Positions 1-13,439 are shown, counted from the stretch's first letter. The stretch is 64,000 nucleotides of DNA from Congeria kusceri (GCA_027627225.1 CM051036.1:35920426-35984425), one strand, 5' to 3'. The notes: generated from the sequence alone by a model not told the origin. Translations and numbers: made by a program.

Positions 1-1100
1 AGTTTTGTCAAAGATAGACATTAACTTCAGTAAAACATACCCGACCTAGCCCGCCCCCAACGATTTACCGTAGTACAGGTGCAAAAGTTCAGCAAAACGA
101 CATTAAACTATTTACAATAGGTAGTTTCATCTTTATTTGTGGATTATATTGTTTTCATTTATAAATTCATATATAAAGATGTCGGATGCAATACACCTTT
201 GGCACACGATACCCCATAATGCCATTTATAGTTTTCGAATATATGATTTAAAGTCTGCTACTTTTGAAATTGTTTCAATGAATAGTTTTGTTCCCAAATA
301 TCTAAATCAACAAATTTTTTTGTTCAAAGTTCCATTAAGAAATTCATACCAAATTTCATATTATTTTATACATTATAAGAAATAAATAACGTGATAAAGT
401 AGATGTGTGTCGACAACGTTGGCTCCAATTCCTCGCGATTTCATATTTTTTTCGGCACCATAAATGTCGGCGAAATTGCCACAAAGTCGGCATCACTTGC
501 CTTATTAGTTCACAACGCAGTCATACGATTATCTTTCACGATATTTCGTGTAAAAACCGCGTTCGTCTCTCTGTCCGTTAGTTCGTTCCGATGAAAAAAA
601 CAGTGCATGGCATATTTGAAGACAATTGATGAGCATAACTGTAAACGTGTAAGTTACTTATAATTAATGACATTCACTTCGAAAAGAGATCATTACACTA
701 CGGTAAATAAATAATACAAATAATTTTCGATGCGTGTGTGTTTGAATTTAGTCAGCTATGGATTTTACATGTTTAAAGATGTTCCTGATAAATATAACAT
801 TGAATGTCAAATACGTATTTAGTGGACAGGCCCATCAAACAAGGGCAATTTACTGTCAAAACAGGTTAATGACATACAGATGAACCGACATGTCTGTCGA
901 ACATAATACGGTGAAGTATTACTTTAGGCCTATTAAGTGAAACAAAGTGCATTTGATGATGATGATGATTATAAGACGACGACGATGATGATGTTGATGA
1001 TGAGCACACATTTATTATATACCGGGTATATTTGATACGGATCTGTAGCTGATCACTGCAGTCGCACAGACAAAATAAAGGGGTAATAACTGCACGATCA
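1..1100. other. Non-coding, no gene recognised
   Basis: AT-rich sequence with no supportable gene. Two short ORFs (137-385 and 403-594) have no recognisable motif, no splice context and ordinary intergenic composition. A degenerate GAT/GAC trinucleotide tract lies at about 954-1003, and a run of 14 C occurs near 1111-1124. Confidence 0.6.
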
Positions 1101-1139
1101 AAAGTTTACGCCCCCCCCCCCCCAACCTGAAGATACGAC

Positions 1140-1725
1140 GAAACGACGTTTATATCGCTTCGGCGTATCGTTTCGGCGCGTCGGCGTCTTTTCATTTCTG
1201 AAGTCGAAATCGCGCCGAGACGATACGCCGACGCGCTGACACGATGCGCCGAAACTTTACACCAACGCGCCGACATACGGTGTCCTGTTACCGACATCGT
1301 AGTTTCGCGATTTCGACCTGTGTTTATAAAAGGTCGCCGAAGCGCCGACACGATACGCCGACGCGCCGACACGATACGCCGAAGCGCCGAGACGATGCGC
1401 CGAAGTGCCGACACGATACGCCGAAGCGATATAAACGTCGCAATCTCGTGTGTGTTTTTCATATGTGGCTATAAAAATGGGCGAAGATACGTTCATATCG
1501 CTTCGGCGCATCGTGTCGGCGCGTCGGTGTATCGTGTCGGCTTCAGCGCATCGTCTCGGCGCTTCGGCGCATTGTGTCGGCGGGTCGGCGTATCGTCTCG
1601 GCGCGTCGGCGTATTGTCTCGGCGCTTCGGCGCCCTTTAATTTATTAGGTCGCCTACGCGCCGACACGATACGCCGACGCGCCGATACGATACGCCGAGG
1701 CGCCGAAGCGCCGACACGATACGCA
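1140..1725. repeat. GC-rich inverted minisatellite (CGCCGACACGATACGCCGA units)
   Basis: Short units of the type CGCCGACACGATACGC run in one orientation at about 1206-1435, in reverse complement at 1490-1635, and again forward at 1655-1722. The left edge (1144-1166, CGACGTTTATATCGCTTCGG) is matched in inverse by 1424-1440, so the block can fold into a large hairpin. The ORFs here translate as reiterated Arg-Arg-Ile-Val-Ser-Ala or its antisense, and are open on both strands only because of the repeat. I infer a fold-back repeat rather than a gene. Confidence 0.8.
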
Positions 1726-1739
1726 TGTTTCCTTTTTAA

Positions 1740-3296
1740 CAAACATGCACTCATAATTCACAATCTTTTTTTGTTTTGTCGCCAACAGTCTTTCTAGCTG
1801 TCAGCGTTTTGATTGGTGTAGGCAAGTATACCGAACATGCGAATATGGCGGTTATGAGCTAAATTGATTGAAAATACATTATGCACGGAACATTAGCCTG
1901 TTTCAGGTATGTAACGGCATGGCGGATTTTTTAACAAACGCAAACGTGAAATAAAATGAAAGAATACAATTTCAGACAGACTTGAACCACACATATTTTA
2001 CATCTGAAATAAGTACCTGAATATGCACTGTGTTCTAACAGTGCGTGTTGATGGTATTGCATGAAAAAAGCATAAAATGAGTAAAACACAAACACCAATA
2101 CGGCGGGATTACAGGTGTACCTTCCAATTTCGACCGCGGGCAAAAACTATGTTATTTACACCAGTTGTTCGCTTATAAAGTTATATATAACAATAAACAC
2201 ACTTCGGGGGATAATTTTAATTTGAGCCAAACTCCAGAAATGTAAACGACCAGATCAGCACGTCTGTAATAGGTTCTCCAAGTCTTCACCACGTCCTGAC
2301 CACGCCCTGATTTTTCGTAAGGACGTGGCAAGAACGTGGCAAAAAGGAGAAATATAGATCGATGCCCCGCATGTACTGGGTCCCTTCTACGCTCGTATTA
2401 CGTCAAAACTGTCCTCACTACGTCCTTACCATGCATATAAGGTTCCGCGCTCGCACTACGTTCATTGGTCACTGGTACGCTAAAACCACGCCACATAAGC
2501 ATCACGCTATTGCTACGACCACCCGGTCATATAAATACCCCTCATCGCAGAGTCTTGTATTAGCCATATGTGGTGCCATGCACGGAAGGTTGACATCTGC
2601 TGTCCACATTCAGCCAGTCACGGACCCAGCAATCCTTGACCTCGGCCGCCTATGCTTCCTTCTGGTCAGCATATCAGAAGCAATTTGACATTTTACTCCG
2701 GTCTATTGTCCTGGAGAATAAGATTTGAAACATTGCATCATTTTCGCCCATCATTTCAACATTGATATGTGAAGATATAATTCTACCCAAGCATTTATAC
2801 TTTTCCAAAATACATTGGATTGACGCAATACTGACGCAGTGCTTACGTAGAGTAAATCCTGGGGCATGCCTGGTGCTAACCTAGCACTACAGCAGTACGA
2901 ACTTTGATAGCGTGGTAAGGACCTGAATGGACCTGACAGTCATAGTAAGGTTTTTGTGCGGACGCCACGTGGACGGGACGAGCGTTATACCAACGCATTG
3001 CAAGCGTAGTGAGAACGCAGCGAGAGCGCGGCCTGCAGTCGACACTACAGAGACACGTCAGATGGAAAATATCGCGGAAGTAGGCAAACGGCTACCAAAG
3101 TTAACAACAGTTTTCACTATTTCTAGGAAACAGACCATGTAATAGTGTGAATTCCTTTTTGAAATAGCAGTAGGTTACAGTAGTATGTCCACAATGTTCC
3201 GTGAAACAAAAATATCTCAGATTTTTGGCGACAGTAAGCTATTTATCGACAAGAAAGTCATCTAACGGAGAGGGTGCTTTTTGAGCTGTTTTATGC
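1740..3296. other. Non-coding; small fold-back near 2290-2340
   Basis: No gene recognised. Part of the stretch (about 2270-3060) is less AT-rich than its surroundings and is full of ACGTCC/GGACGT words. CCACGTCCT near 2289 pairs with AGGACGTGG near 2329. This looks like decayed inverted-repeat transposon sequence, but no clean termini were found. Confidence 0.4.
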
Positions 3297-5727
3297 CAAA
3301 TCCCACTATCGTGCGATCCGTTACGAACGTGGCACCACGATTGGCCACTCGTATCTGATCGTGGTATTTCTCTGAGATTTCAGGCTTGGATACGATGTAA
3401 TGCGAGTCCATACGTTTTGATACGATGTTTTGCGCTCTGTTGCGATCTGGTCACGATTTGTCAATTACAGGTTTCACGATCTGTCACGGTCTAGTCTCCA
3501 GTTCAGATACGATAACATACGTTCCGTTGGGATTGTTTCGATCGAGTCCACGGTTGGGTCTCGATCTGACACGATCATCACGACCGGGTTCCCCGAATTA
3601 GAACGTTCTACTACGAACAGATAAGTTTCGATACGCTTATCACGAATAAATGCGCTTCGTTACAATAGGGTACGATTGTGTTCGCGATGTCTTTTACGAT
3701 CATGATAAGATCACGATTTGAGCTACGACTGGACCCGAATAATACAAATACATCCCGACTGACTATTGACTTCATTGTTTCTTGAGATCGCAACACATTT
3801 TAACAGACCGTGGTGTTTTTTCTTGCCTACGATCGATCCCGATCACCACGATTTGGATGCACGATTTGATACGATTTGTCGCGCTTTGTTACAATGCAAT
3901 AAGATCTGATACGATTATCCCGATGGACAATTGATTGCAGTTGATCGTGTTAATCGTAGATAATTTTTGAACCGTTCAAAATTGTTCTACGATTAACACG
4001 ATTGCCACGACTGACATCAAGATGTGATAAGATTTTATAAGATCTGATAGGATCACCATGATTGGTTCGCGATTAAGACCACGATTTCAATCGTGACGCG
4101 AATCGTGATAGTGGAAACATAGCATTAATGCTCGGTTCCCACTATCGTGCGATCCGTCACAAACGCCACGATTGGCCATTCGTAGCTGATTGTGGTATTT
4201 CTATGAGATTTCAGGTTTGGATAGGGTGTGATGCGAGCCCATACGTTTTGATACAATGTTTTGCGCTCTGTTGCGATCTGGTCACGATTTGTCAATTACA
4301 GGTGTCACGATCTGTCACGGTCTGATCTCCAGTTTAGATACGATTGCGTACGTTCCGTTGGGATTGTTTCGAGCGAGTAAACAAGTTGGTCTCGATGTTC
4401 TAGTACGTACAGATAAGTTTCGATACGCTTATCACGAATCCATGGGGTCCGTTACGATATGATACGATTGTGGTCGCGATGTCTTTCACGATCATGATCG
4501 ATGGAGATCACGATTTGAGCTACGACTGGACCCGAATGATATAAATACAGCCTGACTGACTATTGACTTCATTGTTTCTTGAGATCGCAACACATCTTAA
4601 CAGAGCGTGGTGTTTTTTCTTGTCTACGATCGATCCCGATCATCACGATTTTGATGCACGATTAGATACGATTTGTCACGCTTTGTCACCATGCAATAAG
4701 ATCTGATACGATTATCCCGATGTACATTGATCGCAGTTGATCGTAGAGAATTTTTGAACCGTTAAAAATTGTTCTACGATTAACACGATTGCCACGACTG
4801 ACCTCAAGATGTGATAAGATTTTATAAGATCTGATAGGATCACCACGATTGGTCCACGATTAAGACCACGATTTCAATCGTGGAGCGAATCGTGATAGTG
4901 GGAACATAGCATTAATGCTAGGTTCCCACTATCGTGCGATCCGTCACGAACGCCACGATTGGCCACTCCTAGCTGATCGTGGTATTTCTCTGAGATTTCA
5001 GGCTTGGATACGATGTGATGCGAGTCCATACGTTTTGATACGATGTTTTGGGCTCTGTGCGATCTGGTTACGATTTGTCAATTACAGGTGTCACGATCTG
5101 TCACGGTCTGATCTCCAGTTTAGACACGATTGCATACGTTCTGTTGGGATTGTTTCGATCGAGTACACGAGTGGGTCTCGATTTGACACGATCATCACGA
5201 TCGGGTTCCCCAAATTAGGACGGTCTAGTACGTACAGATAAGTTTCGATATGCTAATCACGAATCCACGCGCTCCGTTACGATATGATACGATTGTGGTC
5301 GCGATGTCTTTCACGATCATGATCGATGGAGATCACGATTTGAGCTACGACTGGACCCGAATGTTATAAATACAGCCTGACTGACTATTGACTTCATTGT
5401 TTCTTGAGATCGCAACATATCTTAACAGAGCGTGGTATTTTTTCTTGTCTACAATCGATCCCGATCACCACGATTTGGATGCACGATTAGATACGATTGT
5501 CACGCTTTGTTACGATGCAATAAGATCAGATACGATAATCCCGAAGGACAATTGATCGCAGTTGATTGTGTTAATCGTATATAATTTTTGAACCGTTCAA
5601 AATTGTTCTACAATGAACACGATTGCCACGACTGACCTCAAGATCTGATAAGATAATCACGATTGGTCCACGATTAAGGCCACGATTTCAACCGTGGCGC
5701 GAATCGTAATAGTGGGAACCTAGCATA
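3297..5727. mobile_element. Three head-to-tail copies of an ~800-bp TIR element
   Basis: Three similar units start with CCCACTATCGTGCGATCCG at about 3302, 4138 and 4925 (periods about 836 and 787 bp) and end with GCGAATCGTGATAGTGGGAA-type sequence, which is the inverted counterpart of the start. At both junctions the end of one unit meets the start of the next through a palindrome, TAGCATTAATGCTA, so the copies abut by their termini. The interior is full of CACGATT/TACGATT words and has a hairpin at about 3945-4002 that recurs in each unit. Unit 2 lacks about 50 bp present in units 1 and 3. There is no coding capacity, so this is a non-autonomous DNA element. The superfamily is not assigned; TTAA or TA at the junction centre are both possible target sites. 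Confidence 0.8.
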
Positions 5728-6279
5728 ACAGAGAGGTTACCGATTCGTTTTAACACCGTGTATAAGGTGTTTGAATTAACGCGCGTTTAACGATTGTACG
5801 GACTGTACGTTTCCGCGGCGGACGTAACGAAAATCAAGCACAGCTTCAGCGCGACTCCATTGCTGCATGGGATGTTCTTCCATGGTACTGTACAGTTACG
5901 CAATGCCTGTGAGAAGACGGTGCCAAGCAGTTACTCGCGAAGAAGGTGGATACATTACTTTTTTTAATTAAGTAGTTGTCCTATTCAACCCAAGATTTTA
6001 AATTAGTTCGTAAGGTTTCACAAATAACAGTCAGTTTTGCATCTTTTAAACGTGATTGCAGCTTTGCTGATACTATCGTTTCAAACCTTCCAATCTGACC
6101 AAAGTTGACATAATTCAGGACACAGAAACCAAATGGCGGTTTAAAATTCAGTATATACTGCAGAACTTGTGGAAAGACGCTTTTAAAATAAATAAAAGAA
6201 GACAAACAAGAGTACATCATATGCCTCTCTTTTTATATTCTTTTTCGGGTACAAACACTTTAGATTTAACTCGGCCTGT
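5728..6279. other. Non-coding; one unidentified minus-strand ORF
   Basis: A 79-codon minus-strand ORF at 5981-6220 has a reasonably protein-like C-terminal half (charged, ends LKSWVE). No family is recognised and no convincing splice sites delimit it. It is recorded only as an unassigned ORF. Confidence 0.25.
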
Positions 6280-6643
6280 TGTAAAGGGACAGTTTCACAG
6301 TTTGGAGTTCAAAAAAAATTCCTCTGAAAATGGAATAAAAAAAAGAAATTTGTAGAAATATAGACACTTTTTGTCTTTTATGCTGTTTTGCTTGGGAACA
6401 TAATTATTTTGATATTGACTATGCTTTGTGATGTAAAAAATACTAGTATGTGTATGTCTACCAGGTAGCACATTTTTCTCCAAAAATAACAGATAATCAT
6501 ATTTGTCAAAAGTTAAACTTTGCATAAGCAATGTGCTTTTTAAACCTTGAAAAATGAACGGTCAATGCATTGTGCTACAAGAAAAAAGCCAGTTATAGAA
6601 AATTATTTATCACAGCTAAAACTGTGAAACTGCCCCTGTAACA
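6280..6643. mobile_element. Small TIR element (GGGACAGTTTCACAG termini)
   Basis: The left end TGTAAAGGGACAGTTTCACAG-like sequence at 6280-6300 is matched in inverse orientation by ACTGTGAAACTGCCCCTGTA at 6621-6640. The interior is AT-rich with no coding potential. A shorter relative with the same termini lies at 21919-22002, which supports a mobile non-autonomous (MITE-type) family. Confidence 0.7.
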
Positions 6644-6683
6644 ATGTGTACAGGTCTTTAAAGTGAATTTATAATTTTAAAGT

Positions 6684-8275
6684 TTGCACAGCATGGTGTA
6701 ACAGTAACTTTAACTGAACCCATTGTTTGAGAGTCTGCACAGCCTGGTGTAACAGTAACTTTGAAATGAACTCATGGTTTGAGAGTCTGCATAGCCTGGT
6801 GTAACAGTAACTTTAAAATGAACCCATGGTTTGAGACTTTGCACAGCCTGGTGTAACAGTAACTTTAAAATGAACCAAATGGTTTGAGGGTCTGCACAGC
6901 CTGGTGTAACAGTAACTTTAAAGTGAACCATGGTTTGAGAGTCTGCACAGCCTGGTGTAACAGTAAGTTTAAAATGAACCTATGGTTTGAGCTTCTGCCC
7001 AGCCTGGTATAACTGTAACTTTAACATGAACCCATGGTATGGGAGTGTGCACAGCCTGGTGTAACAGTAAGTTTAAAATGAACCTATGGTTTGAGCTTCT
7101 GCCCAGCCTGGTATAACTGTAACTTTAACATGAACCCATGGTATGGGAGTCTGCACAGCCTGGTGTAACAGTAACTTTAAATTAAAATGAACCCATGGTT
7201 CAAGTGTCGGCACAGTCTGGTGTAACAGAAACATTGACACAAACCCACAGTTTGAGAGTCTGTACAGCATGGTGTAACAGTAACTTTAAAATGAACCCAT
7301 TGTTTTAGCCTGGTGTAACAGTTACTTTAAAATGAACTCATAGTTTGAGAGTTTGCATACCCTGGTGTAACAGTAACTTTAAAATGAACCCATGGTTAGA
7401 GAGTTGGCACAGCCTGGTGTAACAGTAACTTAAAAATGAACCCATGGTTTGAGGGTCTGCACAGCCTGGTGTAACAGTAACTTTAAAATGAACCCATGGT
7501 TTGAGAGTGTGCACAGCCTGGTGTAACAGTAACTTTAAAATGAACCCATGGTTTGAGACTTTGCACAGCCTGGTGTAACAGTAACTTTAAAATGAACCAA
7601 ATGGTTTGAGGGTCTGCACAGCCTGGTGTAACAGTAACTTTAAAATGAACCCATGGTTTGAGAGTCTGCACAGCCTGGTGTAACAGTAACTTTAAAATGA
7701 ATCCATGGTTTGAGAGTCTGCACAGCCTGGTGTAACAGTAACTTTAAAATGAACCCATGGTTTGAGTGTCTGCAAAAGCCTGCTGTAACAGTATCTTTAA
7801 AATAAACCCATGGTTTGAGAGTCTGCACAGCCTGGTGTAACAGTATCTTTAAAATAAACCCATGGTTTGAGAATCTGCACAGCCTGGTGTAACAGTAACT
7901 TTAAAAAGAAGTGGTTTGAGTGTCTGAACAGCCTAGTGTCACAGCACCTTTAAAAAGAGCTCATAGTTTTAGAGTCTGCACAACCTTTTGTAACAGTAAA
8001 ATTAATGCACCCTTCGTTTGAGAGTTTGCATAGCCTAGAGCAAAACTACCTTTAAAGTAGACTCCTAGTTTTAGAGTTTGCATAGCCTGGTGCAGCAGTA
8101 TATTTAAAGTAGATCCATAGTTGACGAGTTTGCATAGCCTGGTGCAGTAGTACCTTTAAAGTTAACCCATAGTTTGAAAGTTTGCAAAACATATTGAAAA
8201 GTTCCTTTAAAATGGGTCCATTTTTTGAGAGTTTGCATAGAACCTTTGAAGTGAGTACTTTAATTGAGTGGTTGT
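6684..8275. repeat. 52-bp minisatellite, about 30 copies
   Basis: A 52-bp unit beginning AGCCTGGTGTAACAGTAACT and continuing through ATGAACCCATGGTTTGAGAG is reiterated. Copies between about 7380 and 7900 are nearly identical, while those from 7900 to 8275 are strongly diverged, so the homogenised core has a decaying right flank. Two runs (6940-7010 and 7055-7120) share the same variant bases, indicating block duplication. Antisense ORFs reading VHFKVTVTPG are repeat artefacts. Confidence 0.95.
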
Positions 8276-8364
8276 GTAGGTGGTGTGACAGTTCCTTACA
8301 AATGAAACAACATGTATTTTGACTGTAGAAACAAAGTTGTCAAAGCAGTTCTTTCAGTGTGACA

Positions 8365-8640
8365 TCATGTAAGAAATCATTTTCGATTTATCGTTGTTTA
8401 TCAGCCAATAAACAACAATTTGGAAATCTGATGCGTAGGAATTAAACCACGAGTTGTTTAATATACTGCATTATTAGCCGATAAACAACGATAATGCAAA
8501 AATTATTTTGATTCTAACACGACCTGACACCTTTTTCTGCAATTACAATGCAACTATATTTTACAGCTTCAGAACTATTTTCTCGGGTTGTTTATCGGTC
8601 GTTTAACAACGGTGAATTTTGTTCTTTGTCTATAGTAAAC
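8365..8640. repeat. ~300-bp dispersed repeat, copy 1
   Basis: This segment, from GATTTATCGTTGTTTATC through a central TTTTGATTCTAACACGACC to a CGGTTTAACAACGG-like end and TTGTTCTTTG, matches 34045-34345 along its length with substitutions. It contains short inverted repeats around TTGTTTAT / ATAAACAA. It has no coding potential. It is probably a MITE or another short interspersed element. Confidence 0.7.
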
Positions 8641-10199
8641 TCTGCGCCTGTCATGATAGAATTTGCAATACACAACGTGACAAGCATTGAAAAAGTAGTA
8701 TGACTGGCATATGAAATATGAAAAAGATGGGGTAATATAGAATTTGCCTAATGATGTTATTGTGTTAGAGTGAAACAAAAATACCATATTTTACACCTAA
8801 TAACTTATGTTTTACACTAATTTATTATATATATTTTGTGGTGTTTTGGGAAAAGGGGGGAGTGTGCGGAGGATAAAATGCTTTAAACAGTTATGGTAAT
8901 CTTACATAAGCAGCCTAAATAGACATTGTATGGATAAGCTGATAATTGTTATTTAATACCTTGGGTACAGGCCCCATCGATAAAAGATCATGTGTTAATA
9001 GTGTACTGAGTTCTGATCAGTTATAGTATGCTGTAAAATTTTTCACTTGACCATACTGAACATCAGTTATCTGGACACTGATGAAAGAATGATGTTTTTC
9101 TTTATTTTATGAGGTAAATAAATATTGTTTGTGTTTCTTTGTTATATAATTAATAGATAGTATAAAGTTAATGAGACATAATGTCAGCAAGAAATATGCA
9201 ATCCCTGTTGTCCAAGGAGTGGACAAAAAGTATTTTGCCTATATGGGTTAAAATTGCTTTCTGTGGAACAGCTTGCTTCGACATATCAGGGATTCTAGAA
9301 CCAACTCATCTTTTAAATACAAGGTTAAGGAGCATTTTGTTAAATTCTATATACATTTTAAAATATGTGCTATAATCATTTTAATAATGTGTACTTATTA
9401 ATATGCTCAAATGGATAGCCTAGTCATTTTAGGTTGCATGGCAACTCAATTTAATTTTATTTGTTTACTCATAGTATTTACGTAGCGAAATAATAACTAG
9501 TATTAATGTTCAGATATATCATTATTTTTGTTAATACATATATACTGTGATGAGTTTGTTTTAAATAATTTAATGTCTTATATAGATAAATGTATTTATT
9601 TATTAAAAGCTTAAGTATAATTCTACCAAAGTATTGTTTATGTTTAACCTATTATTATTTGTTTTTAATTGTGAATTTTAATGTAATATCTTTCTATGTC
9701 ATACAGCACCACATCTCAAGGACCATAATGGAAATAAGAGTTGATTTATGACATATAATGTTGATTGACATGGCAATATTAATGCATACTTATTTATTAT
9801 TTGTTGTATGTTTTAATATTTTACTTGCCATGTAAATTGTACATTTCATGTTTAAATAGATCTATCTATTTAATGTTATGATGAATGGTAATTAATAACA
9901 AACTTTTTACACTAATTTTTACAAGTGAATTATAAAAATGTGACTGAAAAAAGTATTAAAAAAACACACAATTTATTTGCACAATGTACCACATTTTAAA
10001 CACATGTTTTTTTTACCGGTACATTGACAACTTTGATGTTTTTCTGTTTTCTGTCGTTTTCAAAAATATATGGACAAAATAAGTAAAACCTATTTTAACA
10101 ATAACATGTCAGCTGTAGATGGAAAGTGTTAAGGGTCTGCACAAGTTAATCATCTGCATAAATATGCATAAAATTTAATTTATAATGTGTATCTGTTGT
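8641..10199. other. AT-rich non-coding stretch
   Basis: No gene, repeat array or mobile element recognised. A 64-codon ORF at 9181-9375 shows no motif and no clear splice context. Confidence 0.5.
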
Positions 10200-10554
10200 C
10201 AGTGGCGTAGCTTCCTTTAGGCACTATAGGCACGTGCCTATAATTGTTTCCAGAGATAAAAAATTTAAACATGCCAAAAATGCAATACAAAAAGAGAGGG
10301 GGGGGGGTGAGGGGATCTATTTTGGCTGTGTTAATACTTCACTGTTTAACGAGTCGATTACGCCCATATGAAATAAATTTCATGAAACACGCTTATTTTA
10401 CAATTACTTTTAGAATCGGGGTTTAGCTGAAGTTAGTTGTTTGTAGCCACATACGAGTATAAACACTCCTGGCCCAAGTTATCGCTTACATTGTCATTTC
10501 GAAGATTCCGCCTATTGTGCCTATACATTTTTTTAAACCCAAGCTACGCCCCTG
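10200..10554. mobile_element. hAT-like MITE (CAGTGGCGTAGC termini)
   Basis: The left terminus CAGTGGCGTAGCT is matched in inverse by AGCTACGCCCCTG at the right. Termini of the form CAGNGGCGTAGC are common in animal hAT-type non-autonomous elements. The flanking 8-mers TCTGTTGT and GTTGTTGT agree at six of eight positions, as expected of an old 8-bp target duplication. Near the termini the words GGCACTATAGGCACGTGCC and TTGTGCCTATA are also inverted. A run of G at about 10298-10306 is inside. Confidence 0.75.
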
Positions 10555-10840
10555 GTTGTTGTCATCAAAACCTATCTAAAAATGCTTAGTACCCCCTGGT
10601 AATATGTGGATTTTTGTCTGCCAACAAATGACACAGACATAAATTAAGAAAACTTTCTGCAGTATGACAAACGTTTGAAAAGAATTGTTCAAGGATAAAA
10701 ATTATTTTTGACCTTAAAATGTTGGTGTTCTATACTAAGTTTGAAAATATTTGTTTATAAGTTGTTAGTAATAGTTTTTAGTTGTCTTATGTGCTTTAAA
10801 TATCAATAGCACATTTAATAACAATTTCATCATCTGTATT

Positions 10841-11050
10841 CAGCCTTTCCACGACCCGACGGATGTCGACGCATATGAAGCTCTGCCTAGTATGATACCC
10901 ATCCCAGATACACGGCTCGACTGCAAGCGACTTACCAATTCATGGACTGTGTTGTGGACTTGACTGTGTGTTTGTGATCTTCCAATGACTGCAGACATGC
11001 CACAGTGCCTCGACAGTTTCCCCTACCAACTGCTACAAAACATAACTGCC
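10841..11050 (+). CDS. Possible host exon, unidentified
   Basis: A less AT-rich island follows a plausible acceptor (ATCTGTATTCAG) and ends at a good donor (CCA|GTAAGAG). Reading from 10844, one frame is open for 39 codons to TGA at 10961. A second frame opens with ATG at 10985 (MTADMPQCLDSFPYQLL...) and stays open to the donor. It could be a first coding exon with 5' UTR, or a terminal exon. The short peptide LDSFPYQLLQNI loosely recalls N-terminal helices of F-box or leucine-rich-repeat adaptors, but that is not enough for a call. The similarly isolated island at 22461 could belong to the same gene, with retroelements filling the intron. Confidence 0.2.
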
Positions 11051-11059
11051 AGTAAGAGT

Positions 11060-13439
11060 TTGTTAATCTAAGTTACTGTTAAAGTACTGTTTAAATTACC
11101 TAGTCACAGATTTTTTTGTTTAAAAACATTATAGGCCATTTTCACTGGAAATCTGGAATTATCAAGTCAGTGAAATAAATACTGCATTACAATAAGCATT
11201 AAATTGGAAGCTGTAATACTGGAGATGTTTCTATATATTTCATATATAATATTTCTGTCTTTTTTTTCATTTTGTTTTCTTTTGTAGCATAAACAAGAAA
11301 TGTCTTTAAAAAAAAGACAATTGGCGTTGAAATTAATATTGAGATGTCATTTAAAAATTACCTAAACAGACAGCCAAGATGATCGGTTACGTGACTTCTC
11401 AGACCCCAGATTTTTTGGTCCCCACCAATATAAGGAGACTTATTGCACCCCAGATTTTTCTGACACTATAAGAAAACTTCTCGGACCCAAAAGTTAATTT
11501 GAGATAAATTTATTAATTCAAAAATTAAATAAAATTATCATTAATATCTATGCCGTGAATAAACCAATCATACAGCTCCATGTTTCCACCAGTGAAATAT
11601 GAATAACCAAAATAATTTAGGTTAACATAATTGTTATCTGAATTTGTCAAGCCAATTTAACAAATTAACAATGTAAGAACATAATTTCGGGAATAAATTA
11701 AAATTATTATGTATCGGACGAGTCTGTATAGTTATTTATAGTACCGGTAATATACATTCATGTTAGTTATCTGATATAATAACGATTTGAAGTCAAATAA
11801 GCATTTATTCTGTGTATCCCAATAAAAAGCAATAGTCAGGGAACATTCAGCGATTTTTGAAATGTTAAGACTTTACTTTTGATAACGTAAACATAAAAAT
11901 TCATTAGACTATGACGCTTTTAAATTATATTAATAGAAATATGATATATCAAGGGTCCCTGTGTATAATAAGTATTGCAAATTGTGTATTCATGCTACGT
12001 GAATAACAATTCGACGTATTCCGAATATTCTTTCATACAATTTTATCTATAGAAAATGGAGCATCTTTTTACAGATTAAATATCATCTACTGGAGAAGTT
12101 GATAGAATGATGCAATTATAAATAATCATTAATAAATCGTAACCACAATTTTTAATTCAAATTAACAGTAAGTTTATAAATATAAATTCCCCATTTATTA
12201 AAATTTTTGTTATTATTATCTGAACGCTATTATTGATGCATGTACGAGTATATTAACACAGCTATACAACGGTTGCTAGCTACGCGCGCTATTTTTAGAA
12301 TGATACTACTGTTTCTGGAATGTGATGAACTCGCTAGAATCAATGGGCTTCATGGAACGGCAACTCTGTGAATGAGATTTATGAATGGGGACTTGGTACA
12401 ATTGCTATTTATAGAGGGTACCGCTTACATAAATGTAGGCTAAACAAAATAGTTATTTCGCTACGTAAAATGAATATAGCATTCTGTTTATGGCATACAA
12501 TGAGAAAATACGTTCATATTTCGCCTCAGTTCTAGAGTATATGTCGAGGATATGTTTATAACATCATTTTAACCGCTTATGTAAACAATTATCTAAATTT
12601 TTAATCCCCAAAAGTATGCAACAGTTATTGGTATACGTTAAACCATTGTTTGAAGTTTGCATTCCCTAAAATTAGAAAATTTGCCCAATTCTATTGGCAT
12701 TCAATTTTTCCGCTGCATAATTATTGCAAGAAATCTAGGTCAAAAGTGATCTTAGACAGCTACGCCGAAAAATAAATAGGAAATTGTCAAGTTGCACATC
12801 TGTGAACAGGTTCTGTTATAGTGTTTTAGTTTAGTATTCTTTGGATTGATTTCTTTAAAGCCGCAGTCCATGGAATATATTTCAATACATCTTAAATTGG
12901 CATGAATTCTAATGAACGTTCATGACGTTTATACGACTGAAAACTGTTTCTTATTTATGAAAGGCGTTTTATAATTGTCTATGTTCAAAGACGCTTGGTA
13001 AGAATGGAATATACACTCATGTACACGACGATTTACTCAAGAGGCATCACCAGCTATCGCATACAGATATCTATACAATAAAAAGTAACCAAAACCTAAT
13101 TTCTTTTACTGATTTCAATGCATTTTTGATTTATTTTGATTGGTAAGATGCCCATTAAAAACAATTTCTGCGAAGTTTTATATTTTATTAACATATTTCT
13201 GGACTGCTGCTTTAATGTAGTATATATTTAGTTTGGAAAGTTAATTGAATTGCATGGTGCTACTTATTTCATTTGATTTTAAAAATGTAAATATTGGCTT
13301 CATATGTTTAAATTATTTAAGGTAATTGTATAAAACATAAACAATGCACTATTTATACAGTACATATTTGTAAGTTATTATTATAAGATGATAAAAAAGT
13401 ATGTACTGTATAAATAACAGTGATTTCTTTTTCATTCTT
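11060..13439. other. AT-rich non-coding stretch
   Basis: No gene, tandem array or complete mobile element recognised. Composition is strongly AT-rich throughout, with no long ORF. Confidence 0.5.

Noticed and set aside
1106..1797. Overlapping ORFs on both strands with Arg-rich repeats
   Set aside because: Generated by the GC-rich inverted minisatellite; symmetrical opening on both strands argues against coding.
6710..7828. Minus-strand ORFs repeating VHFKVTVTPG
   Set aside because: Antisense reading of the 52-bp minisatellite.
9181..9375. 64-codon ORF considered as a host exon
   Set aside because: No acceptor or donor in phase, no recognisable domain, AT-rich surroundings.
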